Below are positions 26,251-34,737 of a DNA stretch of 64,000 nt, piece by piece; within the stretch, counting starts at the first letter, position 1, and each line of letters begins with the position of its first letter. Source of the stretch: CAZAQB01 sp964487155 (lineage in GTDB: Bacteria > Pseudomonadota > Gammaproteobacteria > Nitrococcales > Nitrococcaceae). Under the pieces are notes generated by a model that was given only the letters and a program-made list of their open reading frames with translations, did not search any database and was not told the origin of the DNA. The position numbers were made by a program, and so were the translations under genes. The stretch covers positions 1 through 64,000 of the forward strand of contig CAZAQB010000002.1 of NCBI GenBank assembly GCA_964487155.1, read 5' to 3'.

Positions 26251-26482
26251 TTAGCCGCGAGATGCACGCGAAATTATTCGATAGCCACTGATGAACACAG
26301 ATGAAAAGAATTGGTGTTGGGCGAAAGGCTCCGTCCCGTTTGCGGGGCATGGGTCTGGACCCATGGCCTGGCAACCGCCGCGATCCTGAGCAATTCGGCA
26401 CCACCAAAATTACCCCATCTGTGTTCATTCGCGTTTATCTGTGGCTCAAGCCGGCTTCTATTTCGCGTCCATTTCGCGGCTC
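26251..26482. repeat. nested-palindrome element copy 5 (outer and inner arms, distinct core)
   Basis: It lies between mmsA and the acyl-CoA dehydrogenase. The outer arms run TTAGCCGCGAGATGCACGCG to TCCATTTCGCGGCTCA. The inner arms are less regular (AGCCACTGATGAACACAG and TGTTCATTCGCGTTTATC). The core (about 26300-26410) matches none of the three other classes. Confidence 0.5.
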
Positions 26483-26516
26483 ACAAAAAAACCGCTGACA
26501 ACACCGGAACCGACCC

Positions 26517-27677
26517 ATGGACTTTGAGCTGAACGAGGAGCAGCGGGCCTTCCAGGAGGCGGCACGGGATTTCGCCGCCAACGAGCTGGCGCCGAATGCC
26601 GCGCGCTGGGACGCGCAGGCCCACTTCCCCAAGGACACCCTGGCCATGGCGGGGGAGCTTGGCTTGTGCAGCATCTACACCCCCGAGGAGTGGGGCGGGC
26701 TGGGTCTGTCCCGGCTGGACGCAGCCATCATCTTCGAGGCCCTGGCCGGAGGCTGCACCTCCACCGCGGCCTTCCTCACCATCCACAACATGGCCACCTG
26801 GATGGTCGCCACCTGGGGCGGCGACGAATTGCGGGAGGCCTGGTGCGAGGGCCTCACCACCGGCCGGCGGCTGGCCTCCTACTGCCTCACCGAACCCGGC
26901 GCCGGGTCCGATGCGGCCGCCCTGCGCACCAGCGCCCGGCGCGACGGCGACGACTACGTTCTCAACGGCGACAAGGCCTTCATTTCGGGAGCCGGCGACA
27001 CCGAGCTGCTGGTGGTCATGGCCCGCACCGGGGACGCCGGAGCCAAGGGCATCAGCGCCTTCGCCGTGCCTGCCAACGCCGAGGGCGTCAACTACGGCCG
27101 CAAGGAAGAGAAGATGGGCTGGAACAGTCAGCCCACCCGTCAGATCACCTTCAGTGACGCACGCATCCCCGCCAGCCACAGGCTGGGAGAGGAAGGCGAG
27201 GGCTTTCGCATCGCCATGAAGGGCCTCGACGGCGGGCGCATCAACATCGCCACCTGCTCGGTGGGCACCGCCCAGGCGGCCCTGGACGCCGCCGCCCGCT
27301 ACATGCGCGAGCGCCGCCAGTTCGGCCGGGCCCTGGCGGAGTTCCAGGCCCTGCAGTTCAAGCTCGCCGACATGGCCACCGAGCTGGTGGCGGCGCGCCA
27401 GATGGTGCGCCTGGCGGCGAGCCGCCTGGACGCCGGCCACCCGGAGACCACCGTCTACTGCGCCATGGCCAAGCGGCTCGCCACCGACCTGGGCTTCCGG
27501 GTCTGCAACGAGGCCCTGCAGATCCATGGCGGTTACGGCTACATCCGCGAATACCCGCTGGAGCGCCACGTGCGCGACACCCGGGTACACCAGATCCTGG
27601 AAGGCACCAACGAGATCATGCGCCTGATCATCGCCCGCCGGGTGCTGCAGGAAGGCGCCACCGAGGAGATCCGATGA
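26517..27677 (+). CDS. acyl-CoA dehydrogenase, probably isobutyryl-CoA dehydrogenase
   Basis: A 386-residue FAD enzyme of the short/branched acyl-CoA dehydrogenase group. MDFELNEEQRAFQEAARDFA, then YCLTEPGAGSDAAALRTSA (flavin/substrate block) and QILEGTNEIMRLIIARRVL near the C-terminus, whose Glu is the catalytic base of the short-chain type. The base at this place fits isobutyryl- or 2-methylbutyryl-CoA oxidation rather than isovaleryl-CoA. It donates electrons to EtfAB. Its stop overlaps the hydratase start by four bases (ATGA), and mmsA lies upstream with a repeat between. This order (mmsA, acd, ech, hibch) is a known valine module. Confidence 0.5.
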   Translation: MDFELNEEQRAFQEAARDFAANELAPNAARWDAQAHFPKDTLAMAGELGLCSIYTPEEWGGLGLSRLDAAIIFEALAGGCTSTAAFLTIHNMATWMVATWGGDELREAWCEGLTTGRRLASYCLTEPGAGSDAAALRTSARRDGDDYVLNGDKAFISGAGDTELLVVMARTGDAGAKGISAFAVPANAEGVNYGRKEEKMGWNSQPTRQITFSDARIPASHRLGEEGEGFRIAMKGLDGGRINIATCSVGTAQAALDAAARYMRERRQFGRALAEFQALQFKLADMATELVAARQMVRLAASRLDAGHPETTVYCAMAKRLATDLGFRVCNEALQIHGGYGYIREYPLERHVRDTRVHQILEGTNEIMRLIIARRVLQEGATEEIR

Positions 27678-28456
27678 CCGACTACACCAACCTGCGGCTG
27701 GAGAAGCGGGGCCACGTGGCCCTGGTGACCATGGCCAATCCGCCGGCCAATACCTGGACCCGGGACGGTCTCATTGCGCTGAAGCACCTGGTGCAGGACG
27801 TCTCCGCGGACCCGGACATCTACTCCCTGGTACTCACCGGCGAGGGGGACAAGTTCTTCTCCGCCGGCGCCGACCTCAAGACCTTCAGGGAAGGCGATCC
27901 CGCCGTGGCCGCCGACATGGGCCGGCGCTTCGGCGAGGCCTTCGAGACCCTGGCGGAGTTCCGCGGCGTCAGCGTGGCCGCCCTCAACGGCTTCGCCATG
28001 GGCGGCGGCCTGGAGGCGGCGCTGGCCTGCGACATCCGCATCGCCTCCCGCGGCGCGGTGATGGCCCTGCCCGAGGCCAAGGTGGGCCTGCTGCCCGCCG
28101 CCGGCGGCACCCAGCGCCTGCCGTGGCTGGTGGGCGAGGGCTGGGCCAAGCGCATCATCCTGTGCGGCGAGCAGGTGGACGCCGAAACCGCGGCGCGCAT
28201 CGGCCTGGTGGAAGAGCTTACTGACCAGGGCGGCGCCCTGGAGCGGGCCCTGCAGCTGGCCAACCAGGTGGACAACCAGAGCCCCACCAGCATCGCCTAC
28301 TGCAAGCGGCTGATCCACGGCGCCCGGGCCCGGGCCATGGCCGACAGCCTGCCCCTGGAACGGGAGCTGTTCGTGGCCCTGTTCGACACCGAGGACCAGC
28401 GCGAGGGCGTCAACGCCTTCCTGGAGAAGCGCAAGCCGGCGTGGAAGAATCGCTGA
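27674..28456 (+). CDS. enoyl-CoA hydratase
   Basis: A 260-residue crotonase-fold enzyme adding water to 2-enoyl-CoA, here probably methacrylyl-CoA or tiglyl-CoA in valine and isoleucine breakdown. FFSAGADLKTFREGD forms the first oxyanion-hole part, GFAMGGGLEAALACDIRIAS the second, and PEAKVGLLPAAGGTQRLPW carries the catalytic Glu region. Its ATG overlaps the dehydrogenase stop by four bases. Hydroxyisobutyryl-CoA hydrolase follows after a repeat, making it the middle of the valine route. Confidence 0.5.
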   Translation: MTDYTNLRLEKRGHVALVTMANPPANTWTRDGLIALKHLVQDVSADPDIYSLVLTGEGDKFFSAGADLKTFREGDPAVAADMGRRFGEAFETLAEFRGVSVAALNGFAMGGGLEAALACDIRIASRGAVMALPEAKVGLLPAAGGTQRLPWLVGEGWAKRIILCGEQVDAETAARIGLVEELTDQGGALERALQLANQVDNQSPTSIAYCKRLIHGARARAMADSLPLERELFVALFDTEDQREGVNAFLEKRKPAWKNR

Positions 28457-28470
28457 AGCCGCGGATCTTG

Positions 28471-28667
28471 AAGCCGCAGATGGACGCAGATGAACGCGGA
28501 TGCAGGGAGCGCAATGGCGGGGCAGGCAGCCGCGTCCCAGTGAGAGTCAACCGAGACTTCCCTCCCTCCCCGCTGCCCGGGACCGGGCACCCAGAGCCCG
28601 CGTCCTTGGGGCGAAGGCCGCATCCCACCAACACCCATCCGCGTTTATCTGCGTCCATCTGCGGCCA
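28471..28667. repeat. nested-palindrome element copy 6 (inner arms only, own core)
   Basis: Inner arms GCCGCAGATGGACGCAGATG and GCGTCCATCTGCGGCC enclose a core (about 28502-28635) with a GC-rich stem (CCGTGCCC-like GGGACCGGGCACCC). It follows the hydratase stop by 15 bp and ends 27 bp before the hydrolase start. Confidence 0.5.
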
Positions 28668-28693
28668 AACCACTACCCTCGGGAACCCTGCCA

Positions 28694-29821
28694 ATGATTG
28701 ACACCCCTGTGGTCTTCGAGGAGCGCGCCGCCGCCAACGGCAAGCGGGTTGCCTTCGCCACCCTGAACGCGCCGAAGTCGCTGAACGCCCTCACCCAGAC
28801 CATGATCGACGCCCTCCACCCCCAGCTTGAGCGCTGGGCTTGCGACCCCGGCATCGCCTGCGTGGTGCTGGCCGGCAGCGGCGAGAAGGCGTTCTGCGCC
28901 GGCGGCGACGTGGTGGGCATGTACCGCTCCATCCAGGAGCGCCCCGGCGGCCCCAACCCGGCGGCGGAGCGGTTCTTCGAGAGCGAGTACCGGCTGGACC
29001 ACCTGATCCACACCTACCCCAAGCCGGTGCTGTGCTGGGGCCAGGGCATCGTCATGGGTGGCGGCCTGGGGCTGATGGCCGGCGCCAGCCACCGGGTGGT
29101 CACCGGGGCCTCGCGCATTGCCATGCCGGAGATCACCATCGGCCTCTACCCGGACGTGGCAGGCAGCTGGTTCCTGAACCGCATGCCCGGCCGGGTGGGC
29201 CTGTTCCTGGGGCTCACTGCCGCCCGGCTGAACGCCGCCGATGCCCTCTATGTGGGCCTGGCGGACTATTTCCTGGACGCCTCGCGCCGGCAGGAGGTCA
29301 TGGAGCGACTGCCGGAGCTGGATTGGGCGGAGGACCCGGAGCTGAACCGGGGCCAGCTGTCGCTGCTGCTGCGGGAGTTTGCCGACCGGGACGCCGGCGA
29401 GCGGCCCGACTCCGCCGTGCTGCGGCACCTGGACCTGATCAACCACGTCTGCGACCGGCACAGCGTGGAGCACATCCGCGCCGCCCTGGAGCAGCAAAGG
29501 GATGCCGCGGACCCCTGGATCGCCGAGTCCCGGCAGGCCCTGGCGGCGGGCTCACCCACCTCCGCCCGGGTGACCTTCGAGCAGTACCGCCGGGGCGCTC
29601 ACCTGTCCCTGCGGGAGGCCTTCCAGATGGAGATGCTGATGTCCATCAACATGATCCGCCGCCCAGACTTCGCCGAGGGGGTGCGCGCGCTGCTGGTGGA
29701 CAAGGACCGTAACCCCCGCTGGCAGCCGCCCAGCCTGGAGCAGGTGGACGACGCCCTGGTGGCGGCCCAGTTCCAGTTGCCGGCAGGCATGCCCATCAAC
29801 CCCCTGGCGGACCTGGCCTGA
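28694..29821 (+). CDS. 3-hydroxyisobutyryl-CoA hydrolase
   Basis: A 375-residue member of the crotonase superfamily that hydrolyses 3-hydroxyisobutyryl-CoA to 3-hydroxyisobutyrate and CoA in valine breakdown. KAFCAGGDVVGMYRSIQ, GIVMGGGLGLMAGASHRVVT, and MPEITIGLYPDVAGSWFLNR are the three hallmark blocks that separate hydrolases from hydratases. The length matches human HIBCH. It is the last gene of the valine set seen here; a 3-hydroxyisobutyrate dehydrogenase (mmsB) is not in the window. The ATG at 28694 follows GGGAACC. Confidence 0.5.
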   Translation: MIDTPVVFEERAAANGKRVAFATLNAPKSLNALTQTMIDALHPQLERWACDPGIACVVLAGSGEKAFCAGGDVVGMYRSIQERPGGPNPAAERFFESEYRLDHLIHTYPKPVLCWGQGIVMGGGLGLMAGASHRVVTGASRIAMPEITIGLYPDVAGSWFLNRMPGRVGLFLGLTAARLNAADALYVGLADYFLDASRRQEVMERLPELDWAEDPELNRGQLSLLLREFADRDAGERPDSAVLRHLDLINHVCDRHSVEHIRAALEQQRDAADPWIAESRQALAAGSPTSARVTFEQYRRGAHLSLREAFQMEMLMSINMIRRPDFAEGVRALLVDKDRNPRWQPPSLEQVDDALVAAQFQLPAGMPINPLADLA

Positions 29822-30367
29822 CTCACGCGGCCCTGGCTACGCAGCTGCGGGGCGTCGACAGGCCTTTTCCGCCCCGCGTCAAGACTTGACATGGACGACT
29901 TATACACATCGGGAGGCGGCCCTGGCGGCGGCCTGTCGGGACCCGGAGACGGCTCCGGGCGGCCCCAGGCCGCCTTGGATATAGCACTGTTTTTACTGTG
30001 TTATTTCAGTTTGGTGAAATTCTCACCGATCCAACGCCAGGGCCGACAGGACGCCGCTCCCGGGCCGCTGCCCCCGCTTCGTCCACAAACTTATCCACAG
30101 GTTCTGTGGAAACCGCGGGTTTTGTAAATCATCACGGGGCCTTAACCCAAGGCAGATGACAATCCGCTTGAACTTCCGCGGCGAGCTGCGGTCTTACCAT
30201 CGCTCCGAGGCTCGATGCGGGAAGCGCTTCGCCTATCCGGCCTGCGCTCCTCGCCCGCGCCCTGGCCGCCGGCCTGGGCCCGCGATGCCGGCAAGGCGCC
30301 CAGCGCCGCATCTGGGACGCTCCGGTCGGACCCCGGCCCCGGCGCCGTCCGCCCCGTCAACGCCCGC
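29822..30367. other. intergenic region with two DnaA-box matches and degenerate REP half
   Basis: This 546-bp gap between the hydrolase and the stress-protein gene holds TTATACACA (29900-29908) and TTATCCACA (30091-30099), both matching the DnaA-box consensus TTATNCACA. An AT-richer stretch lies at about 29978-30030. CCACAGGTTCTGTGG (30094-30108) is a short inverted repeat next to the second box. Around 30206-30250 a half copy like the REP family is visible. No gene is recognised. Confidence 0.5.
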
Positions 30368-31207
30368 TCAATGCGACATCAGCACCGGCAGGGTCATGGC
30401 GCGCAGGATTTCCCGGCTGACCCCACCCAGCACCAGTTCGCGCATCCGCGCCCGGCCATAGGCGCCCATCACCAGCAGGTCGGCCCCGAAGTCGGCCGCT
30501 GCCGACAGCAGCGCGGCCCCCACGTCCATATCACGCACCACGGAGTGCTCCGCCTCCACCGCTACGCCGTGGTGCGCGAGATGGCCGGCCAGGTCGGAGC
30601 CGGGCAGATCCCCGTGGGGACCGATCCCCCCCTCCCCGGTGAGGGCCAGCACTTTCACCTGCTGCGCCTCACGCAGCAGCGGCAGGGCGTCGTTGACGGC
30701 CCGCGCCGCCTCCCGCGAGGCATTCCAGGCCACCATGACCCGGCGCCCCACCGGGGTCGGGCGCCAGGCGTAGGGCGTGGCCAGCACCGGCGTGCCGGTC
30801 AGCAGCGCCAGCTGCCCCGGGAAGTCCGCCGGCAACGTCCCGTCCATGGTGGACCGATCCACCTGCCCGACCACCACCAGATCGCAGTAGTGGCCGTGCA
30901 ACCCCACCACGTCCGTCACGGTCTGCCGGGCCCGGGTCTTGTCCACCTCGCGCCATCCGTGCCCGACGGCGGCGCCCGCCATGCGCCGCTCGAAGCGCTC
31001 GCGTATGCGGGCGTTGCGCCGCCGGGCGGCCTCCTGCTGGCGGCGCACCAGTTCGCCTGGCAGAAAATCGGGAATGTTGGCCACCTCCGCCACGGCGAGG
31101 CCGGTGAGATGCCCCTGGAAACGCTCCGCCAGGCCGAGCGCCACGTCCAGCCGCCAGGCACTGGCGTCGCTGTCCTCCAGGAAGACGAGGATGTCCTTGA
31201 AGCCCAT
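30368..31207 (-). CDS. tandem-domain universal stress protein
   Basis: A 279-residue cytosolic protein with two UspA domains. The first starts KDILVFLEDSDASAWRLDVA; the second ends VMGAYGRARMRELVLGGVSR, resembling the ATP-binding G-2x-G-9x-G(S/T) motif. Length is normal for doubles. Such proteins bind ATP and help survive stress. I choose ATG 31207, which has GGGGAGG seven bases upstream, over the earlier ATG at 31222. It is divergent from liuR; the space between starts holds operator 3, so LiuR could also affect it. No direct functional link to leucine breakdown is known. Confidence 0.5.
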   Translation of the reverse strand: MGFKDILVFLEDSDASAWRLDVALGLAERFQGHLTGLAVAEVANIPDFLPGELVRRQQEAARRRNARIRERFERRMAGAAVGHGWREVDKTRARQTVTDVVGLHGHYCDLVVVGQVDRSTMDGTLPADFPGQLALLTGTPVLATPYAWRPTPVGRRVMVAWNASREAARAVNDALPLLREAQQVKVLALTGEGGIGPHGDLPGSDLAGHLAHHGVAVEAEHSVVRDMDVGAALLSAAADFGADLLVMGAYGRARMRELVLGGVSREILRAMTLPVLMSH

Positions 31208-31327
31208 GGGTTGCCTCCCCATGCCACGGTTGCAGCCACCCCCGAGCCGCTGCGGCGGGGGAATGTGGGATGGAACCCGGCGCCCCGCAAGGCCTGCGGT
31301 GCTTGCCGGGCCCGCCCCCCTATATTA

Positions 31328-31343
31328 ACGTTTACGTAAACGG
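31328..31343. promoter_or_regulatory. LiuR-type operator 3, upstream of liuR
   Basis: ACGTTTACGTAAACGG matches 15 of 16 bases of the perfect palindrome. It lies 26 bp before the liuR start codon at 31369, consistent with autoregulation, and 121 bp from the divergent stress-protein start. Confidence 0.5.
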
Positions 31344-31368
31344 AATGTACCCAGGGGACTGGATTGTC

Positions 31369-31812
31369 ATGCATAAGCAGGGTGAGTCGCCCAATGGCAG
31401 CACCTATACCATCAGCGAACTGGCCCGGGAGTTCGGCATCACCACCCGGGCCATCCGCTTCTACGAGAACCAGGGCCTGCTCAACCCCCGCCGGGAGGGG
31501 CAACGCCGCATCTACAGCCGCCGCGACCGCACCCGGCTGAAACTGACCCTGCGCGGCAAGCGCATCGGCATGACACTGGCGGAGATCCGCGAGGTTTTCG
31601 ACCTCTATGACGTCGCCCACGGCGAGGAACGCCAACTCGAGCACTACCTGAGGATCCTCTCCGAGAAGCGCCAGAGCCTGCTTCGCCAGCGCCAGGACCT
31701 GGACGACGCGCTGGCGGAGATCGCCGATTCCGAGCGCCGTTGCCGGAATGTCCTGGAGCAGCGCCACCGGCGGGCCGAGGCCGGGGAAGAGGGCCGCTCC
31801 GCCAGCGGGTGA
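31369..31812 (+). CDS. liuR: MerR-family regulator LiuR of branched-chain amino-acid utilisation
   Basis: A 147-residue MerR-type dimeric DNA-binding protein. TYTISELAREFGITTRAIRF near residues 12-31 is the HTH, RIYSRRDRTRLKLTLRGKRI the wing, and the C-terminal half is a coiled-coil dimer helix (HGEERQLEHYLRILSEKRQS). It lacks the cysteines of metal sensors, as expected for LiuR, a repressor of leucine/isovalerate genes in proteobacteria. The ATG at 31369 follows AGGGGAC; an earlier in-frame ATG lies inside the operator region. Four operators lie in this cluster, one directly before this gene. It is followed by liuA, separated by its own promoter, so the assignment is firm by context. Confidence 0.5.
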   Translation: MHKQGESPNGSTYTISELAREFGITTRAIRFYENQGLLNPRREGQRRIYSRRDRTRLKLTLRGKRIGMTLAEIREVFDLYDVAHGEERQLEHYLRILSEKRQSLLRQRQDLDDALAEIADSERRCRNVLEQRHRRAEAGEEGRSASG

Positions 31813-31835
31813 TGGCGCCTGGGCTCGCCGTTTAA

Positions 31836-31864
31836 TTGACGTTTACGTAAACGACAACTAGCAT
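31836..31864 (+). promoter_or_regulatory. liuA promoter with LiuR-type operator 4 in its spacer
   Basis: TTGACG (31836-31841), 17-bp spacer and TAGCAT (31859-31864) form a sigma70-like promoter. The palindrome ACGTTTACGTAAACGA (31839-31854, 15 of 16 bases) overlaps the -35 and fills most of the spacer, so a bound repressor would exclude polymerase. It is 37 bp upstream of the liuA start. Confidence 0.5.
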
Positions 31865-31900
31865 ATCTTCAGCCACCGCCCCCCGGGAGGAGCCTGCCCC

Positions 31901-33064
31901 ATGAACCTGACCGGTCTCGGTTTCGGCCTCGGCGAGGAGATCGACATGCTGCGCGAGGCGGTATGCGACTTCGCCGCCCACGAAATCGCGCCCCGGGCCG
32001 AGGAGATCGACCAGAGCAACCGCTTCCCCCGGGACCTCTGGCCGGCGCTGGGCGAGATGGGGCTGCTGGGCATCACCGTGGAGGAGGAATACGGCGGCAG
32101 CGCCATGGGCTATCTGGCCCACATGGTGGCCGTGGAGGAGATCAGCCGCGCCTCGGCCTCCGTCGGCCTGTCCTACGGGGCCCACTCAAATCTCTGCGTC
32201 AACCAGATCCGTCTCAACGGCAGCGCAGCCCAGAAGCAGCGCTACCTGCCGAAGCTCGTCTCCGGTGAGCACCTGGGCGCGCTCGCCATGTCCGAGCCGG
32301 GCGCCGGCTCCGATGTCGTGTCCATGCGCCTCAAGGCCAGCCGGGTGGACGGCGGCTACCGGCTGAACGGCAACAAGATGTGGATCACCAATGGCCCGGA
32401 GGCCGACACCCTGGTGGTGTACGCCAAGACCGACCCGGATGCCGGTTCCCGGGGCATCTCCGCGTTCATCGTGGAACGGGGCATGGAGGGCTTCACCACC
32501 GCCCAGAAGCTGGACAAGCTGGGCATGCGCGGCTCCGACACCTGCGAGCTGGTGTTCCAGGATTGCCGGGTGCCGGAGGCCAACCTGCTGGGCAGGGAGA
32601 ACGAGGGCGTGCGGGTGCTGATGTCCGGCCTGGACTACGAGCGGGCCGTGCTGGCCGCCGGCCCTCTGGGCATCATGCAGGCCTGCCTTGACACCGTGCT
32701 TCCGTACATCCATGAGCGCCGGCAGTTCGGCCAGGCCATCGGCGAGTTCCAGCTGATCCAGGGCAAGGTCGCCGACATGTACACCACCCTGAACGCCTGC
32801 CGGGCCTATGTGTACGCCGTGGGCGGCGCCTGCGACCGGGGCGAGGCCACCCGCAAGGACGCCGCCGGCGCCATCCTCTACGCCGCAGAGAAGGCCACCC
32901 AGGTGGCCCTGGACGCCATCCAGATCCTCGGTGGCAACGGCTATATCAACGAGTACCCCACCGGCCGCCTGCTGCGGGATGCCAAGCTCTACGAGATCGG
33001 CGCCGGCACCAGCGAGATCCGGCGCATGCTGATCGGGAGGGAGCTGTTCAGGGAGAGCGGGTAG
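31901..33064 (+). CDS. liuA: isovaleryl-CoA dehydrogenase
   Basis: A 387-residue FAD enzyme that oxidises isovaleryl-CoA to 3-methylcrotonyl-CoA, passing electrons to EtfAB. The diagnostic feature is LDYERAVLAAGPLGIMQ near residues 244-260: the Glu after LDY corresponds to the catalytic Glu of isovaleryl-CoA dehydrogenases, while the C-terminal site where other dehydrogenases hold it reads IGAGTSEIRR and lacks it. AMSEPGAGSDVVSMRLKAS and YLPKLVSGEHLGA fit the family. GGGAGGAGCC precedes the ATG at 31901. It is the first structural gene of the liu operon. A REP-type palindrome fills the gap before the thiolase. Confidence 0.5.
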   Translation: MNLTGLGFGLGEEIDMLREAVCDFAAHEIAPRAEEIDQSNRFPRDLWPALGEMGLLGITVEEEYGGSAMGYLAHMVAVEEISRASASVGLSYGAHSNLCVNQIRLNGSAAQKQRYLPKLVSGEHLGALAMSEPGAGSDVVSMRLKASRVDGGYRLNGNKMWITNGPEADTLVVYAKTDPDAGSRGISAFIVERGMEGFTTAQKLDKLGMRGSDTCELVFQDCRVPEANLLGRENEGVRVLMSGLDYERAVLAAGPLGIMQACLDTVLPYIHERRQFGQAIGEFQLIQGKVADMYTTLNACRAYVYAVGGACDRGEATRKDAAGAILYAAEKATQVALDAIQILGGNGYINEYPTGRLLRDAKLYEIGAGTSEIRRMLIGRELFRESG

Positions 33065-33074
33065 GGGGCTCGGT

Positions 33075-33194
33075 AACGGGGACGCCGGATGCGGCGCTGA
33101 CGCGCCTTATCCGGCCTACGCGGGCTTCGGTCTGGCCGCGGAGCTTCGTCGGAGGGCGTAGGCCGGATAAGCGCAGCGCATCCGGCGTCCCCGC
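33075..33194. repeat. REP/BIME-like palindrome A
   Basis: Two inverted copies face each other: GCCGGATGCGGCGCTGACGC then CTTATCCGGCCTACG on the left, and GTAGGCCGGATAAGCGCAGC on the right. The unit matches the pattern of enterobacterial REP sequences (GCCGGATG, GCGTC-type centre, CTTATCCGGCCTAC). It sits between liuA and the thiolase and is unrelated to the nested-palindrome family. Confidence 0.5.
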
Positions 33195-33257
33195 TGAGTC
33201 CTCCCCTGCGACGGCTGCCAGACAGCAGCGCCGACGGACACCACGGAGGCAACCGAG

Positions 33258-34448
33258 ATGCCAACCGCCCCTGACCCCATCGTCATCGTCGCCGCCGCCC
33301 GCACCCCCATGGGTGGTTTCCAGGGGGAGCTGGGCGCGGCGCGCGCCCCCGAGCTGGGCGCCACCGCGATCCGCGCCGCCCTGGAGCGGGCGCGGCTGGA
33401 TGGCCAGGACGTCAGCGAGGTGTTCATGGGCAATGTGCTTCCGGCGGGCCTTGGCCAGGCGCCGGCCCGCCAGGCATCGCTGGGGGCGGGGCTGCCCCTG
33501 GACGTCCCCTGCACCACCGTCAGCAAGGTCTGCGGCTCCGGCATGAAGAGCGTCATGCTGGGCCACGACCTGATCGCCGCGGGCAGTGCCGATATCGTGG
33601 TGGCCGGCGGCATGGAGAGCATGAGCAACGCTCCCTATCTGCTGGAGAAGGCGCGGGCCGGCTATCGCCTGGGCCACGGTCGGGTGCTGGACCACATGTT
33701 CCTGGACGGCCTGGAGGACGCCTACGACCCGGGCCGGCTGATGGGCACCTACGCCGAGGACTGCGCCGAGGCGTACGGCTTCAGCCGCGAGGCCCAGGAC
33801 GCCTACGCCATCGAGTCCCTGGACCGGGCGCTGCAGGCAGTGGAGGACGGCACCTTCGAGGCGGAGGTGGCGCCGGTCACGGTCGAGACCCGGGGCGGCC
33901 CGGTCACCGTGGCCCTGGACGAGCAGCCGCGCAGCGCCCGGCGCGAGCGCATCCCGGCTTTGAAGCCGGCGTTCCGCACCGACGGCACCGTCACCGCCGC
34001 CAACGCCAGCTCCATTTCCGACGGCGCCGCCGCCATGGTGCTGATGCGCCGCTCCGAGGCCGATCACCGGGGGCTCACACCGCTCGCCACGGTGCGCGGC
34101 CACGCCGGCCATGCCCAGGAACCCGCCCGCTTCACCACCGCCCCGGTGGGAGCGGTTCGCAAGCTGCTGGAGCGCGTCGGCTGGTCCGCCGCCGACGTGG
34201 ACCTCTACGAGATCAACGAGGCGTTCGCGGTAGTGGCCATGGCCGCCATGCAGGAACTGGATATCCCCCACGGCCGGCTCAACATCCACGGCGGCGCCTG
34301 CGCCCTGGGCCATCCCATCGGCGCCTCCGGCGCCCGCATCCTGGTCACCCTGCTCTACGCCCTGCAGCGCCACGACCTGAAGCGGGGCGTGGCGTCGCTG
34401 TGCATCGGCGGCGGCGAGGCCACCGCCGTGGCGGTGGAGCGGGAATGA
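33258..34448 (+). CDS. acetyl-CoA C-acetyltransferase (thiolase II)
   Basis: A 396-residue cytosolic thiolase splitting acetoacetyl-CoA (or 2-methylacetoacetyl-CoA) with CoA. The nucleophile Cys is in TTVSKVCGSGMKSVMLG near residues 88-95. The C-terminal HGGACALGHPIGASGARI (His and context) and SLCIGGGEATAV (second Cys) complete the active site. RRERIPALKPAFRTDGTVT is a normal loop. In the liu operon it completes conversion of acetoacetyl-CoA to acetyl-CoA, and it could also serve isoleucine breakdown. The ATG at 33258 follows GGAGGC. Repeat elements lie on both sides. Confidence 0.5.
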   Translation: MPTAPDPIVIVAAARTPMGGFQGELGAARAPELGATAIRAALERARLDGQDVSEVFMGNVLPAGLGQAPARQASLGAGLPLDVPCTTVSKVCGSGMKSVMLGHDLIAAGSADIVVAGGMESMSNAPYLLEKARAGYRLGHGRVLDHMFLDGLEDAYDPGRLMGTYAEDCAEAYGFSREAQDAYAIESLDRALQAVEDGTFEAEVAPVTVETRGGPVTVALDEQPRSARRERIPALKPAFRTDGTVTAANASSISDGAAAMVLMRRSEADHRGLTPLATVRGHAGHAQEPARFTTAPVGAVRKLLERVGWSAADVDLYEINEAFAVVAMAAMQELDIPHGRLNIHGGACALGHPIGASGARILVTLLYALQRHDLKRGVASLCIGGGEATAVAVERE

Positions 34449-34454
34449 GGTTTT

Positions 34455-34710
34455 TTAGCCGCGAGATGCACGCGGAATGGACGCGACATGAGAAGAGGCA
34501 AAGCGAGCCGCAGATGAACGCAGATCAACGCGGATGGGTATTTGTTTCTGCCGGCCCTGCACCGCCAGGCACGACACCCGCTACCCCTGCCCACCGGCCT
34601 GAACCTGGCAGCGAACACCCAAAAGTCAAAGCATCTGCGTCCATCCGCGTTCATCTGCGGCTAATGAATTCTCTTATCTTGCGTCCATTCCGCGTGCATC
34701 TCGCGGCTAA
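34455..34710. repeat. nested-palindrome element copy 7 (full, core class gamma, first orientation)
   Basis: It fills the thiolase-liuB gap. The outer arms are TTAGCCGCGAGATGCACGCG and the return GCATCTCGCGGCTAA; the inner arms are AGCCGCAGATGAACGCAGAT and return. The core (about 34538-34625) contains CACCCAAAAGTCAAAGCATC near its right end. Copies 8 and 9 carry the related sequence in reverse. It ends 28 bp from the liuB start. Confidence 0.5.
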
Positions 34711-34737
34711 CAACGTCTCAACCTACGGCACCGGCCC

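Noticed and set aside
24623..26428. Minus-strand 601-codon frame opposite mmsA
   Set aside because: Shadow of mmsA; composition Gly/His/Val-rich typical of antisense third-position GC.
29822..30367. Chromosomal origin of replication
   Set aside because: Only two DnaA boxes, no dnaA, dnaN, gidA or parAB genes nearby and no AT-rich 13-mers recognised.
33075..33194. Rho-independent terminator after liuA
   Set aside because: It is a REP-type pair without a T-tract and the next gene continues the operon.
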